Shown: positions 1 to 10,700 of the stretch, piece after piece | Layout: the number at the start of each line of letters is the position of its first letter | Numbering within the stretch: position 1 is the stretch's first letter | Assembly: GCA_003868215.1 (NCBI GenBank) | Contig: QWDQ01000022.1 | Location: 299,146-363,145, forward strand | Reading direction: 5' to 3' | Length of the DNA: 64,000 bases | DNA from: Pseudophaeomoniella oleicola | Taxonomy: Eukaryota; Ascomycota; Eurotiomycetes; Phaeomoniellales; Phaeomoniellaceae | Made by a program: the position numbers and the translations under genes | The notes under the pieces: generated by a model | What the model saw: the letters and a program-made list of their open reading frames with translations, nothing else | Databases searched by the model: none | What the model was told of the DNA's origin: nothing

Positions 1-405
1 GCCTTCTGGCGCTACTGGATCTACTGGATCAACCCCTTCAATTACCTCATGGGCTCCCTCCTCGTCTTCAACACCTACAGCGACCGCATCCGCTGCCGCG
101 ACCACGAGCTCGCCACCTTCGACCCCCCCGGTACCAATACCACCTGCGCCGACTACCTGCACGACTACCTCTCGAGCCCTCTCGGCATGCTCGCCAACCT
201 GACCAACCCCGACGCGACGAGCGCCTGCAAGGTCTGCGAGTACCGCACCGGCGCCGATTATCTGTACACGATCAACTTGAAGGGATACTACTACGGATGG
301 CGCGATGCGGCCATCGTCGTCATCTTCGCCCTCAGTTCTTACACCTTGGTTTTCGTCTTGATGAAGTTGAGGACGAAGAGAAGCAAGACGGCAGACGAGG
401 AATAG
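1..405 (+). CDS. ABC-G/PDR-type multidrug ABC transporter, C-terminal end (5' partial)
   Basis: The reading frame is open from base 1 and ends at the TAG at 403-405. It encodes the last 134 residues of a pleiotropic-drug-resistance (PDR/CDR) full-size ABC transporter, a plasma-membrane pump that exports xenobiotics. Seen in the sequence: the start of the window reads [20 protein letters not shown], the typical beginning of the last extracellular loop and membrane region of this family. A Cys-rich extracellular loop follows, with four cysteines around residues 32-80 (CRDHE, TCADYL, ACKVCEY). The final transmembrane helix ([18 protein letters not shown]) and a short basic cytosolic tail ([13 protein letters not shown]) close the protein. 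The nucleotide-binding domains lie upstream, outside the window. Codon use is strongly GC3-rich compared with most neighbours, which suggests high expression. Family assignment is confident; the substrate is unknown. Confidence 0.88.
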   Translation, partial: AFWRYWIYWINPFNYLMGSLLVFNTYSDRIRCRDHELATFDPPGTNTTCADYLHDYLSSPLGMLANLTNPDATSACKVCEYRTGADYLYTINLKGYYYGWRDAAIVVIFALSSYTLVFVLMKLRTKRSKTADEE

Positions 406-986
406 AGGGGACCCCCCCAAAAAAACACGAAATCTTTCCTCTCTCTCTCTCTACTACTACTATCCACTCGAATTTACATGTACACGGTATCTACCTACCT
501 ATCTATCTAGTGAACCATAGATTTAATTAGAACTGGAGAGACGGATGGATATATAGAGCACATGAAGGATATGTGTATCAAATGTACAACACAATACACC
601 CCTTACGTACCTACTTCACTTCATTCCCCGGTTGTCGTAAATAAGGTGGGTAGGTAGGGTATCGAGTTACAAACGATGGGTAAATTTGCCAAACTAGACC
701 AGAGGGACCGGCTGGCACCACCACCACCTGGGAGAGACACACAGAAGGGTTTGATATTTTGGAAAGCATGTGAGGTTCGAAGATAATAGATTGGGGTATC
801 ATGGGGTTAATAAAGTGAGGGCAAGCGGAGAGAATATATATACGAAGAAAGAACGAATTGAGAAAGTTGTATCGGCCACCCACCCCCATCCGGGGCCCCT
901 CCCCAAAAAAGAGGGCGGTAGGGGTAGAAAAGCTCGATCAGTTGTAAACGGCCAGTGGAGTATCGCCTTCACGATCAGTTTTGATT
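406..986. other. Intergenic region between convergent genes
   Basis: This is the 3'-to-3' interval between the ABC transporter and CYS3. It holds CT-rich and CTAC-repeat stretches near 439-510 and no convincing coding sequence. It presumably carries the two 3' UTRs and terminators. Confidence 0.6.
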
Positions 987-2413
987 TCATCCCTCAACCA
1001 ATCCATTTTGAACCGCTGCGCCTTGTCTTGCAGTTCCATTGCCCAATTTGGCACCCAGTCCGGCCTTTTCGAGAGCCTGGCGGACGTCTTGAACAAGGTC
1101 TTCTCCTTCCTCGACACCGCAACTCACTCGCACCAGGTCATCCCATACGCCTGCCTTTTCTCGGTCCTCCTTCGGGATGCCGGCATGCGTCATGCTACTC
1201 GGAACCTCGACTAAGCTTTCGACTCCACCTAAACTTTCAGCGAGAGTAAACAATCTGGTAGCTTGGCAAAATCGTTCGGCTGCGTCATGACCACCACGGA
1301 TCCGGAAGCTGAGCATCCCTCCGCCCATGCCGTTGCGGTGTTGTTTCAAGGCGATTTTCCTCTGGGGATGGCTGTCAAGACCTGGATAGTTGACAGCGAT
1401 GACGTGAGATGACTCTGAGAGAAATGAGGCGACGAGAGTTGCGTTACGTGAGGCTTCACGAGCTCGGAGATGGAGTGTTTTCAAGCCGCGGTGAGCCAAC
1501 CAGCAGTCGAACGGTGAGGGGATGGCGCCGATAGCATTTTGTAGGAAGGAGAGGCGCTCTGATAGGGTTGGAGAATTAAAGGCTGCGACGCCCATGACCA
1601 CGTCAGAGTGGCCATTGATATATTTCGTGACGCTGTGGACGACGATGTCTGCGCCGTGGTCGAGAGGGTTCTGGACGTAGGGAGATAGGAAAGTATTATC
1701 TACCACTACAATAATACCATGATTGTGAGCCACCGTTGCCACATTCCGTATGTCTACTAAACTGAGGGTCGGGTTGCTGGGGCTCTCAATCCAGATGAGT
1801 TTCGTGTCATTTGGGCGGATCAGGGATTCGACATCGAGTTCGATCGACGGTGTGAATGTCACATGGACGCCATGCGCAGCAGCGACTTTCGTGAAGTAGC
1901 GATGAGTCCCGCCGTAGACATCGGATACAGAAATGACATGCGAACCGGAAGCAAGAGACTGAAGGATTGTCGCTGTGGTAGCAGAACCAGAGGAGAACGC
2001 CAGCGCATACCGGGCATGCTCGAGAGCTGCTATTGCTTCTTCGAAATTGTCTCTGGAAGGAATGGAGTTAGTCGAGGCGTCACCGAAACTGAAAGGGAGG
2101 GGATCGCGTTACCTATTGGGGTTCGCACTCCTACTATATTCGTAATTCCCTATAGGCTTTCCAACACCACCCTGGGCGAATGTCGTCGATAGGGAGATCT
2201 ATGGACATAGTCAGTTATGAAACGGAGGAGAGACTGGTCACATACAGCCTCAATGACGGCTCCAGTAACGGGGTCATGAGGGGCACCAGCATGGACAGCT
2301 AGTGTTCCAAATCCATGCGTAGGCGAAGGGGCTCGCTGAGGAGTCTGGATTGTACCATCTTCTTGCTGCAGAATGTGCTCGTGTGGCCGTAACGGCAGGG
2401 TTGATGATACCAT
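987..2413 (-). CDS. CYS3: Cystathionine gamma-lyase
   Basis: PLP enzyme of reverse transsulfuration that cleaves cystathionine to cysteine, 2-oxobutyrate and ammonia in the cytosol. Three exons: 2413-2246, 2198-2113 and 2052-987. The introns start GTATGT and GTAACG and end CATAG and TCCAG. The product is 439 aa, slightly longer than the yeast enzyme because of an N-terminal extension of about 30 residues. Motifs in order: GTLAVHAG, then ISLSTTFAQ and YEYSRSANPNR (cofactor and substrate contacts), SGSATTATIL, VVDNTFLSPY, and SVTKYINGHSD with the Schiff-base lysine near residue 228. The C-terminal half has NAIGAIPSPFD, LKTLHLR, TRLFTLAESLGG and SLVEVPSSMTHAGIPKE. The GHSDVVMG and NAIGAIPSPFDCWL segments match gamma-lyase better than cystathionine gamma-synthase. 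The start is the first in-frame ATG before the conserved block. Gene identity is confident; the exact start is slightly less so. Confidence 0.93.
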
Positions 2414-3215
2414 CGCTATTGAGTTGCTCTGGTTTGTTTGGCGACTCGGTTGGAGACGTCGTAACGTATACGCGATAAGGCAGCACTTCCTGATGCAGTT
2501 TTAGGATCTCTTTCAGTGCGCTTTGACAATGTATAACAGCATCGAAGAAAAACTAGAGGGCCACAGCTACTATATATCTAGGTATAAAGAGGGATTATGA
2601 GTCTTCAAAGATCAAATTGAAAAAGATTAATAAAGGCGTCGCAAAACTATTGCGACATATTTCCAATCCAAGCACATCATCGCAAGATTTATCAGCGGCT
2701 GATCGGCGGAATTGTTCTGACGCCATTTCTAGCGGCCGATGATAACCGCCGAATAAGCAAAGGGTGATCTTTCTAACGCGCTTCTAGGCACCTTTTAGTG
2801 GGCTCAGGTACCCTAGAGTCCCAGTACCACCTCCTCCACCTATAATTATCATCACCACTATTCATGACCACGGGGCGACCGATTGCTTGTTCCCGCATGA
2901 CTTAGGAATAAGCTGCAGTGTTTAGCATATCACAGCATACTTCGTACAATCATGATGCCGTATTCTACTTTTCTCCTGCTTTTGTCTAATAACAAATTCG
3001 TGTAATGGCGTATTGATTGTTCTGTCTGATATTCTCGACCCGCTGTGACTCGTCTTACACCACAGACCGTATGCGCTAATTCAGATCATGCCACAATACA
3101 GACCCATCTATGCGGTCCATCGTCTATCGTACAAATCGCCTTGACCCAAAACCTCGTAATCCTTTGAACACTGTCTGGGCCCCGTGACGTGAATGAGCCT
3201 AAGTGCGGTAGTCTT
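2414..3215. other. Upstream region of CYS3 / downstream of RPC25
   Basis: About 0.8 kb of non-coding DNA between two minus-strand genes. It should contain the CYS3 promoter and the RPC25 terminator. I saw no long coding frame and no CACGTG site. Confidence 0.55.
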
Positions 3216-4180
3216 CTACCACCAGGTGATTGGACCTAAACCAGGATCGCACATTGATGCCTAGACAGCCTATTAGCCAAGGCCTGGCACCATGATCAGC
3301 CATGTACTTACAATCAATGAGTATGGAGGCCTCTTTTCTGTCTTGTCATTTGCCTCGTCTCCTTCGAGTTTGGGACCTTTGGGGGCTTGGTCTACCCACT
3401 CCTCACCTTCGATCCTGAAGCGCACCGTCTCTCCAATATCAAAGTACAGATCAGTGTCCTCGTTCTTCCAAACGAACACTTTCTCATCGGTATTACTGGT
3501 AGACAGTCAGTAAAGGTATCCCCAATTGCAATAGGCCAGTCGCTCATGACCATGATGGCGCTCGTAGTAACCGTTATACTGAGGATGAAATCTTGACTTA
3601 CAAAGACGTTTCAGGAAAAAGCAGATGTGGCGGTACTGTAATATCATGGAAGAACTCGACGGACACTGTAGAGAGATCAATCACTGGCCCATTTGTTGAG
3701 CAATGAAGAGTTGCTTACGCTTGATCCCCTGAGCGGTGCAGGATGATATTCTTCCTTGGATTACTTCGCCTTTGAATGGACGAAAGACAACCAGGCGGAA
3801 TACGACTGCCAGTTTTCATCATCAGCGCGGTTCGTTGGCTAAGCTCATCATGCGGTCCCATTCCCACGTACCATTGACATTCACGAAGCCGGTCCCATGC
3901 CCAATGAGCCCTTCCGAGTGCTCTAACAGATCATACATGCAAAAGCAGAGACCGATCTTCTGCATGACCTGAGAGATCATAAGAGGCAGCCCTACCACTG
4001 AAGTATTGAGAAGGCTCACCTTGTTGGAATATTTTTCGTTGATCTTATCCTCAACCTCCTGACGACTATTCTTGTAGAATTCGTGAGGTGGTATTTGAAC
4101 AAGATCGGATATGGTAGTCTAACCGATGTGAGTACATATCAATTGCCGATACAGCTTGGATCCCATACAAGGATGAACAT
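3216..4180 (-). CDS. RPC25: DNA-directed RNA polymerase III subunit RPC8 (Rpc25/POLR3H)
   Basis: Stalk subunit of RNA polymerase III, the Rpb7 paralogue that pairs with Rpc17 and acts in initiation at tRNA and 5S genes. I reconstruct seven exons: 4180-4169, 4118-4020, 3968-3872, 3805-3719, 3665-3602, 3495-3312 and 3260-3216. They join in frame to 195 aa, close to the 204-212 aa of known members. Motifs in order: MFILTTISDLVQIPP, YSNKVMQKIGLCFCMYDLLE with GLIGHGTGFVNVN (N-terminal SHS2-like domain), FRLVVFRPFKGEVIQGRIS (start of the OB/S1 domain), FFHDITVPPHLLFP, VFVWKNEDTDLYFDIGETVR, and the C-terminal GLGPITWW end. The first exon is only 12 nt (MFIL), which explains why no long reading frame reveals this gene. 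It is divergent from the NUFIP-like gene at 4618. Confidence 0.93.
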
Positions 4181-4617
4181 CTTGATGGACGATCAGGTTG
4201 AACAGAGTTGCTATCAAGCCTTGGAAAAGAGATGCTTCGGAGGTACAAGGCTGTTTACTAAGGATCTGGAGGTTGGAAGGAAAGGCGTATACGATGATGC
4301 GCGATTTGGGACATCATCGACCAGAGTTCGCAAGTGAATAAGTCACCGACATATTCAACTCAGAGTACTCCGACTGTGATATCGTCAGGCACAATAACGA
4401 GACTCAGACTCGGACGTTGAAATCGAAACTTTTCTGATGCCGCTCATCCTTATCGCTTATCGGTGGACTCTGATGTGGAGACTGTCCCAGGATTTTCTGA
4501 CGCGCAGTACTTCTGTACTTCTGCGTGTATTCGATCTGCGCCTTTTCGTCTCAGCTTCTGCGTAGGATTCGACCGTGATGAGATGAATGGAAGCTGTTCT
4601 GTTGAGACACCCTCAAG
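4181..4617. promoter_or_regulatory. Divergent promoter RPC25 / NUFIP-like gene
   Basis: A 437-bp interval separates two start codons on opposite strands, so both promoters and both 5' UTRs lie here. No element could be assigned by eye. Confidence 0.5.
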
Positions 4618-6348
4618 ATGACTTCTCAGGGATTCTCTTTCCCTCCTCCTCCGCCTCCACCTCCTACGAACCAAACTTTCTCTCAAAATGTTACGCAAAA
4701 TTATACAAGCTCGAGAGGCCGTGGTCGTGGTAATACAGGCAATCGTGGAGGCTGGCGAGGCGTGGGCACACCCAACAGGGGTCGAGGTGGTTTCCAAGGC
4801 CATACAGGAGCAAATCAGAACTACACTCCTGGCAATTACAGCAATGGTTACAACAACTTCGGGAGAGGAGGCTATAATAACGCCCCAAGCGCAGCAGGAT
4901 ATGGATCCTTCCCTCAAGCACAACTACAGCCGGGCACAGCAAACTATAGTCAACCCAGTACCAGCCATTACAAACGCCCGTACTCTGCGGCATTTCCGAA
5001 CCACCCACCGACAACACGGCCGCAAGCTGCACCAGCAGTACCAAGTTTTGGACAACCACTGCCAACTGCGCCCCTAACATATCCTGGCCCTTCGGCACAC
5101 TCGTTCTCAAGCTCAGAGAAGCCGATAGAGAAGTCCCACCGAAAGCACCCGCGGAAGCACAACCAGCTTGGGTTGACGCCAGCTCAGGAAGAACACGAAT
5201 CCTCCTCAGCCTCAGGCTCAGATGCCGACGAAGAGACAACATTCGCAACTGGAGACGCCTCTACAGCTTTGGAGATCTCATATCGTGGCAAAACATCCAC
5301 GTTAAAGACTGCTGCAGATGTTGCGGCATGGATCGAAGAGAGAAAGAAGAACTTCCCTACACGAGAGCGTGTAGAAGCACGGAAGAAAGAGGAAGCTGAG
5401 CGCAAGAAGAAGTATGAGGAAGTCAAGCAAGCAAGATATGAGGCGGTGAAGGCCCAGCGATTAGAGAGGCAGCAAGCACGTCAAAGTGGCAAACAGGAAG
5501 CACCAGCAACATCTCAGAACCATCCCGATAGCGCTGCCATCAGAGGAGTTTCCAATCCAAGGAAAAGAGGCATTGAGCGGCAGTCTGTTGCAAAGACTGA
5601 TTCTACAGAGGCTGTGACTAAAGCTAAACTTAAGGCCGAGAAGCTCCGCAAACGAGCTTTGAAAGCAGAAGAAGCCGTGAAAAAGGCAGAGGCAGCCGCA
5701 TTAGCAGTAGTAACTGAGAAGACACAATTTCCCGCGGATACCAGTGGAATCGACAGCATCCCTACAACGACCTCGCCACACCTTGAATCCAATACCACGA
5801 ATCTCGGCATCCTCGAGGAGACCATTGACCTCCCCGACCTGGAAAACATCCCATCCTCAGACTCCGACCTAGACGACGTCGACGACACCACGTCCTCCGG
5901 ATCCTCTCCCTCCGACTCCGACAACGAATCCGACTCCAACGCCTCATCCACCTCCCTCCCCCCCGAAACCCTCTCAACCAAACCCTCAGAACACCCCCAG
6001 CGCATCCCCCCTCCCACCCGCCTACCCCCAAAATCCCTCAAACCCTGCCACAAATTCCGCTCGACCGGCCGCTGCCCCAAAGGCGACCGATGCAGATACT
6101 CGCACGACCTCTCCTCTTCACAATCCAGAGATCCAACAACAACAACAAGACAAAAGAACAACGGCGTCAAAAAATCCGACCGCAAAACCAAAGGCCTGTA
6201 TCAGATCCTGATGGAAAAGCAGGAAGACGAGGACCGGAAGTTGGTGTTGAGAAGTATCTTGGCGCTCGGGAAGATGGGGTTGTTGAAGAATGGTGATGAT
6301 GATGGGGAGCAGCAGAAAGAAAAAGGAGAAGAAAAGGTGACTGGCTGA
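4618..6348 (+). CDS. NUFIP1-domain, CCCH zinc-finger RNA-binding protein
   Basis: Single-exon gene of 576 aa. Residues 8-16 are a proline run, and about 30-100 are an RGG/Gly-Asn-Tyr-rich low-complexity region (RGRGRGNTGNRGGWRG), an RNA-binding type of disorder. Around residue 170 comes the basic HRKHPRKHNQLGLTP. At about 225-272 the segment LKTAADVAAWIEERKKNFPT and a highly charged helix form the NUFIP1 conserved region. A long acidic/serine region precedes a CCCH zinc finger near residues 475-497 (C-x8-C-x5-C-x3-H). NUFIP1 and yeast Rsa1 are assembly factors for box C/D snoRNPs, so a nucleolar snoRNP assembly role is inferred. The added CCCH finger is seen directly. The start ATG follows the TCAAG context and leaves no upstream frame. 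The C-terminal half becomes strikingly C-rich in codon use (5,840-6,080). Confidence 0.85.
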   Translation: MTSQGFSFPPPPPPPPTNQTFSQNVTQNYTSSRGRGRGNTGNRGGWRGVGTPNRGRGGFQGHTGANQNYTPGNYSNGYNNFGRGGYNNAPSAAGYGSFPQAQLQPGTANYSQPSTSHYKRPYSAAFPNHPPTTRPQAAPAVPSFGQPLPTAPLTYPGPSAHSFSSSEKPIEKSHRKHPRKHNQLGLTPAQEEHESSSASGSDADEETTFATGDASTALEISYRGKTSTLKTAADVAAWIEERKKNFPTRERVEARKKEEAERKKKYEEVKQARYEAVKAQRLERQQARQSGKQEAPATSQNHPDSAAIRGVSNPRKRGIERQSVAKTDSTEAVTKAKLKAEKLRKRALKAEEAVKKAEAAALAVVTEKTQFPADTSGIDSIPTTTSPHLESNTTNLGILEETIDLPDLENIPSSDSDLDDVDDTTSSGSSPSDSDNESDSNASSTSLPPETLSTKPSEHPQRIPPPTRLPPKSLKPCHKFRSTGRCPKGDRCRYSHDLSSSQSRDPTTTTRQKNNGVKKSDRKTKGLYQILMEKQEDEDRKLVLRSILALGKMGLLKNGDDDGEQQKEKGEEKVTG

Positions 6349-6981
6349 TGGATCTTGGGGGGTGAGGGGGGAGGGGGGGAGATTGATTGATTGATTTGAT
6401 TTTCTTTCATGGGCTAGGGAGGTACATACCTACATAGCAAATAATGTGTTATATGTAGAGGGTAGAAATATATACCTAACCGCCTCTATTTCTCTCTCTA
6501 CACTATATCCTCGTCTACCTCCCTCGTTCTCTCTAGTTACACATATGAAACATCCCCCCAGGCCAAATGTAGTCAAAATTTGTTTTTCATTTGAAGATCA
6601 GGATTTTGGTAGACAAAACTATATGTACATACAATACAATACAAGACTAAGGTGGAACGTATCCTCCTCCCCCCCCGCAAGTTGGATGAATAGATGGTTA
6701 GAAGGTATGGTAAAGAAGAGGTAAAGGTACCTGAGGGTGGATAGATAGATAGTTAGGGTAGATGGACACTAAGTATTAGATATCGTGATATCGACAGGAG
6801 ACACTATGATGTGACAGGGACGGATCAAGAGCGGACGGTTTGGTGTCGTTCGGTCGCAGGGAATTCTCTTTGGTACATCGGATACTGTTATCTCCTTCCG
6901 CGGGTCATTATTTGTAATCGTTGTTCTCTCCTTCTTAGGGAGGATTTTGGGTATATGTTGGCGTTGAGATCACAGAGAGAC
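6349..6981. other. Intergenic region between convergent genes
   Basis: The 3'-to-3' interval after the NUFIP-like gene. It contains a G-rich run, GATT and GATA microsatellites and CTCTCT stretches. I see no coding sequence. The two terminators must lie here. Confidence 0.55.
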
Positions 6982-7748
6982 TTATAGTATTGCAGCAGCA
7001 CCCATCAATATGGCTGCTGCTAGTGGGGCTTGAGCTTTGGGATTCCAGGCTGCGTTTGCGGTCGGGGCGGTGGTCGAGGTTAGTTGGGTTACGGAGGGGG
7101 TGATGGATGCTGCGGTTCTCGAAGAGGTTGAGGACGCGGCTGTGGCTGAAGAGGAAGATGATGCGGCTGCAGCGCTGCCACTGCTGGATGAGGCCGCGGC
7201 TGAAGAGCCAGTTGTTGCTGCGGCGCTGGCAGAAGCAGAGGAGCTTGACGCTGTGGCAGCTGCTGTATAGGTTGATGCAGGCAAGGACCCGGTGCCTGAG
7301 GCTGAGGCGATGGAGAAAGCTGGGGAGAAGTTGTAAGTGTCTGGATTGGCGTCGTCAATGATTTCAAAGGTGTAGGCTCCAGGCGCGATGTCGGCAGATG
7401 GGGGAATCGAGACGGTGGTCGAGCCGGTGTTAGCGATTGAGCTGGCCAGGACAATGCCGGAGTTTGGGGTTATGTAGCCATTGGCTTGGAGTTTGATCGT
7501 TACGGTGCTGTTTGACAGACAGTGATTAGACGGCGAACCTGATAGTAGAGAGAATAAAGGACACCAATTTGCAGCGGTCCTTACCTGCCCTCCAGGTTGC
7601 TCCATGACAAGTCTACAGTATGACCAGCGGTGGCGGTATAGGTGCTTTGACCGGCAGGGACATTGAAAGCATTTGCAGATGTAGTGTTGTCTTGAGCGAC
7701 TGCATATGCAGCGCAAAATGAGAGAATAATTGTTGACCAGGCACGCAT
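6982..7748 (-). CDS. GPI-anchored Ser/Ala-rich cell-wall protein with Kre9/Knh1-type N-terminal domain
   Basis: Two exons, 7748-7585 and 7507-6982, with an intron running GTAAGG to AACAG, give 229 aa. The signal peptide is MRAWSTIILSFCAAYAVAQ. A beta-sandwich-like domain follows at about residues 25-118, starting FNVPAGQSTYTATAGHTVDL, then WSN, TVTIKLQANG, SIPPSADIAPGAYTFEI and FSPAFSIA. This is the pattern of the yeast cell-wall synthesis Kre9/Knh1-like domain found in many fungal GPI proteins. Residues about 125-200 are a low-complexity Ser/Ala stalk, probably O-mannosylated. A small-residue omega region (TANAAWN) and a hydrophobic tail (PLAAAILMGAAAIL) complete a GPI signal. The role is probably structural, at the plasma membrane or wall beta-glucan; the precise function is unknown. 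The antisense strand shows long spurious frames because of the GCN bias. Confidence 0.82.
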
Positions 7749-10700
7749 CTTGACTTATGTGTTCCTAAGGCTGTAGAGAGGTCGAAGAGTGAATCGTGCA
7801 AGAGACTTGAAGTCAAAGGGGTCGAAGCTGGTACTTTGAGTCGACTGTTTACTTTTGCTTTGTAAAAAAGGTTCGTCTAGACTGTCACTGATGCAATGAG
7901 TGGAGCAAACGATGGTAGTCAGACGATGCTGGAGGAATGCACAGTAACCTGAGGGATACCAACAAGGGAGGAAAGGAAAGTATTAGATATGAAAGAATGA
8001 AGCGATTGAAAACGGTCAAAAGAAATCACGATACTCTGGCCTTATTCTGGAACATGATCCATCTGAAAATAGGTATAAAAAGACCACGGCGAAGGAATTC
8101 TCGTATTTTGAGGACTCAGATGAAAGTGGTAGCCGCACTGAAATCTTAGATGCGCTCCGATCGTGTTAGAACATAAATCGGGTATCCCATATTCGACTTG
8201 GCCTAACCTCAAGTTTCCTTAGGCGTAGGATGCCACTGGACTGAATAAATAAGGACGGAGCCCATTGGGATTGTTCTAGGGAACCTGGCGAGCTGGCCGC
8301 CGAAAAGGTTCTATTATTAGGGGTGACCTTGTTGTTGTTTGCTGCCTTGGGCAAAGAGTCACCCCTGGAACCTTTCTCGTTGTGGTTAATAGGGAGCCCA
8401 TTATAAGTTACCTCGGGTAAAGCGCTTTGGGGCTGAGCTTTAGCAACGGGAGGATCAATTAGCGTGTCAATGAACCAACCGACAAGGCCAGAATAGAACC
8501 GAACTGGCCACTGGGAGTATCGTAGACTGTAGACTGTAGACTGTAGCAAACATATGTCGGTTGCCGTGTCTTTCAACTAGCTGTGGTTCTTGTTTCACAT
8601 GACACTCAACACGGTGAATATTGACGAGTAAATCATCGTACCATTAGCCATACGTTTCCGGATTGTGTGGGTAAAGCAAACAATATTGACTGAGATCTTC
8701 AAGTTTCCCGATGATAGATGAGCTGACCACCCCTTCAAGACTTGATGAGTATTCGTATACTGTACAATGGAGACGGGTCAAGAAGGAAGCAAAAGCCCCC
8801 AGCACATAAGAAACAAGAAGGCTATGATGAGGACAATGCTTGAGATGATGAGAGTACCATCATAACAACATTGACGATTAACATGTCATCATGAATAGCC
8901 CAGGTATTCGCAGCGCGAGGTGATGAGTTGACCGTCATAATAACAGTCATGATGGAGGGTAACGTGCGTAACACTCTTCCCGACAAGACGCGAAGTGGTG
9001 TTTCAAGAAAGATGAAGGAGGGAAAGGATTGATATATATTGACTGCCTATATAATAGCAAGCAGCCACCGGAACCCTGATTGTGAGGAGATTACGTGTGC
9101 ACGCTGTGCTATCTGACGCGATGAAAAGGTAGAACCACTTCCTCATCAAGCCATATCTTACCAGAGAAACGAACACATGGAACAGGAGGGCTCAATCGGT
9201 CTATGTGCGCTGGTCAGAGTGCCGGCGACCCCAGTGAAACACTGCAGTGGCTTCGCATACGGTCAGTTGAACCCACCATCTGCTGTACGGGAGCGACTAC
9301 AACGCAATATGGTACCTCTCACGACTTTCACAGGCTGTTCATCCAAACGGCGTCATCGGTCGCTCCCATGATCCAGAGATTCGTAACAGTACTAGCCGGA
9401 TATTCTACATAGAGAATTAGACTACCCACGCCAGTCTGTTGCCGGCTACATTGGGTCGTCATTGACAGATTACCCGACTCCTCGGGGGCTAACGGCATAG
9501 TGAGCGAAGCGCTGAGGTTGAGGCCAGCCAGAGAAGTTGTTGCTCATCTCAGGCACGTTTTCTTGTGAGACACGCATGGCATGGCATCCAGATGGTATGG
9601 CTTGTCGCAGATCTAACATGTTCACCTACACGTGATGCTGAGTATTTGTCCCTGCAACGGTCATGATCATTCGTGGCAACCGCAACCATCTTTCACATCA
9701 ACATTCGACACTCAAACGCTCAGACGACAGCATCGTGGCGGTGAGTGAGAACAAGGGAGAAGGGAGGCTCTTGCGCTGTCGATCACTGAACACCAGCCGA
9801 CAAGTCGATAGAGCACTAGCAAGTTCTTGCATGAAGCTGCAGGCACGATTTAGCCAGATTTTCGCCAGGTTTTCGGTAGCTTCATCCTTGCCAACAGCAC
9901 AACCGCTCATGCGTCCAAACCCCCTCCTCTCCCGGGTGGTTCCTGGCCGCTGGTCAGCCTCGAGGGTGAAGCAACAAATGTCGTAGAAATCCAGAATTGC
10001 TCACCCATCGAATTGGGAACACTGATCGATATCCTTGCCACTCTATTGCCACGCGAGACCTCTGTTCTACACGAAGCATGATGGACCTTCAAACAGCAGA
10101 GATCAGCAGTTGCCACTAAAATCCGCATTGACATAATAGTGTGTGGGCTACCGGTAACGTGGTCCAATTCTTCTGGGGTAAGCTACGGCTCGACGGTCTT
10201 GCTCTGCCACAAATTTGCAAACGCTGTTCCCAGGAACTAAAGTAATTAAGTAAGACGGCCTGCATCTGCACTAAAACCGTCGACCTAAGCGAATATCCTA
10301 AGGGACTATCCGACATTATATCGCGACCAACGATCGCCTAGCTTCCAGCTATGAAGCAAGGCTCTTCCTGGTTCACTTTGCCCTTGATCGTCAAAGAAGG
10401 AAACCACTATCCGGCAACCTTGGGGTCAAAGATACTACGTACTGCGCCAATGATCTTCAACTAAGAATGGATCTTGTTGATCAATGTGACTTGCATAGGC
10501 AGTAGAATTGTCGCTGAGATCCTGCTGATTGTCGACAAGATAAAGTAAAGCCCAGAGAGAAGCTGGATTGCTTAACTCGGTTTTCGTCTGGTCACACGTG
10601 GTGCACTTAGCAGCAGTAAGGCCATGTATTCGTGTCTTGACAACAGCGTTCATGCTGCAACATTATGCGGCTTGCGGATTGCTGTTTCGGGACCTTGGAC

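Noticed and set aside
4691-5248. 185-codon antisense frame in the NUFIP-like gene.
   Set aside because: Shadow of the low-complexity coding region; leucine/serine/cysteine-rich without features.
7037-7454. Long frames antisense to, and out of frame with, the GPI protein gene.
   Set aside because: Produced by the repetitive Ser/Ala codons of the real gene.
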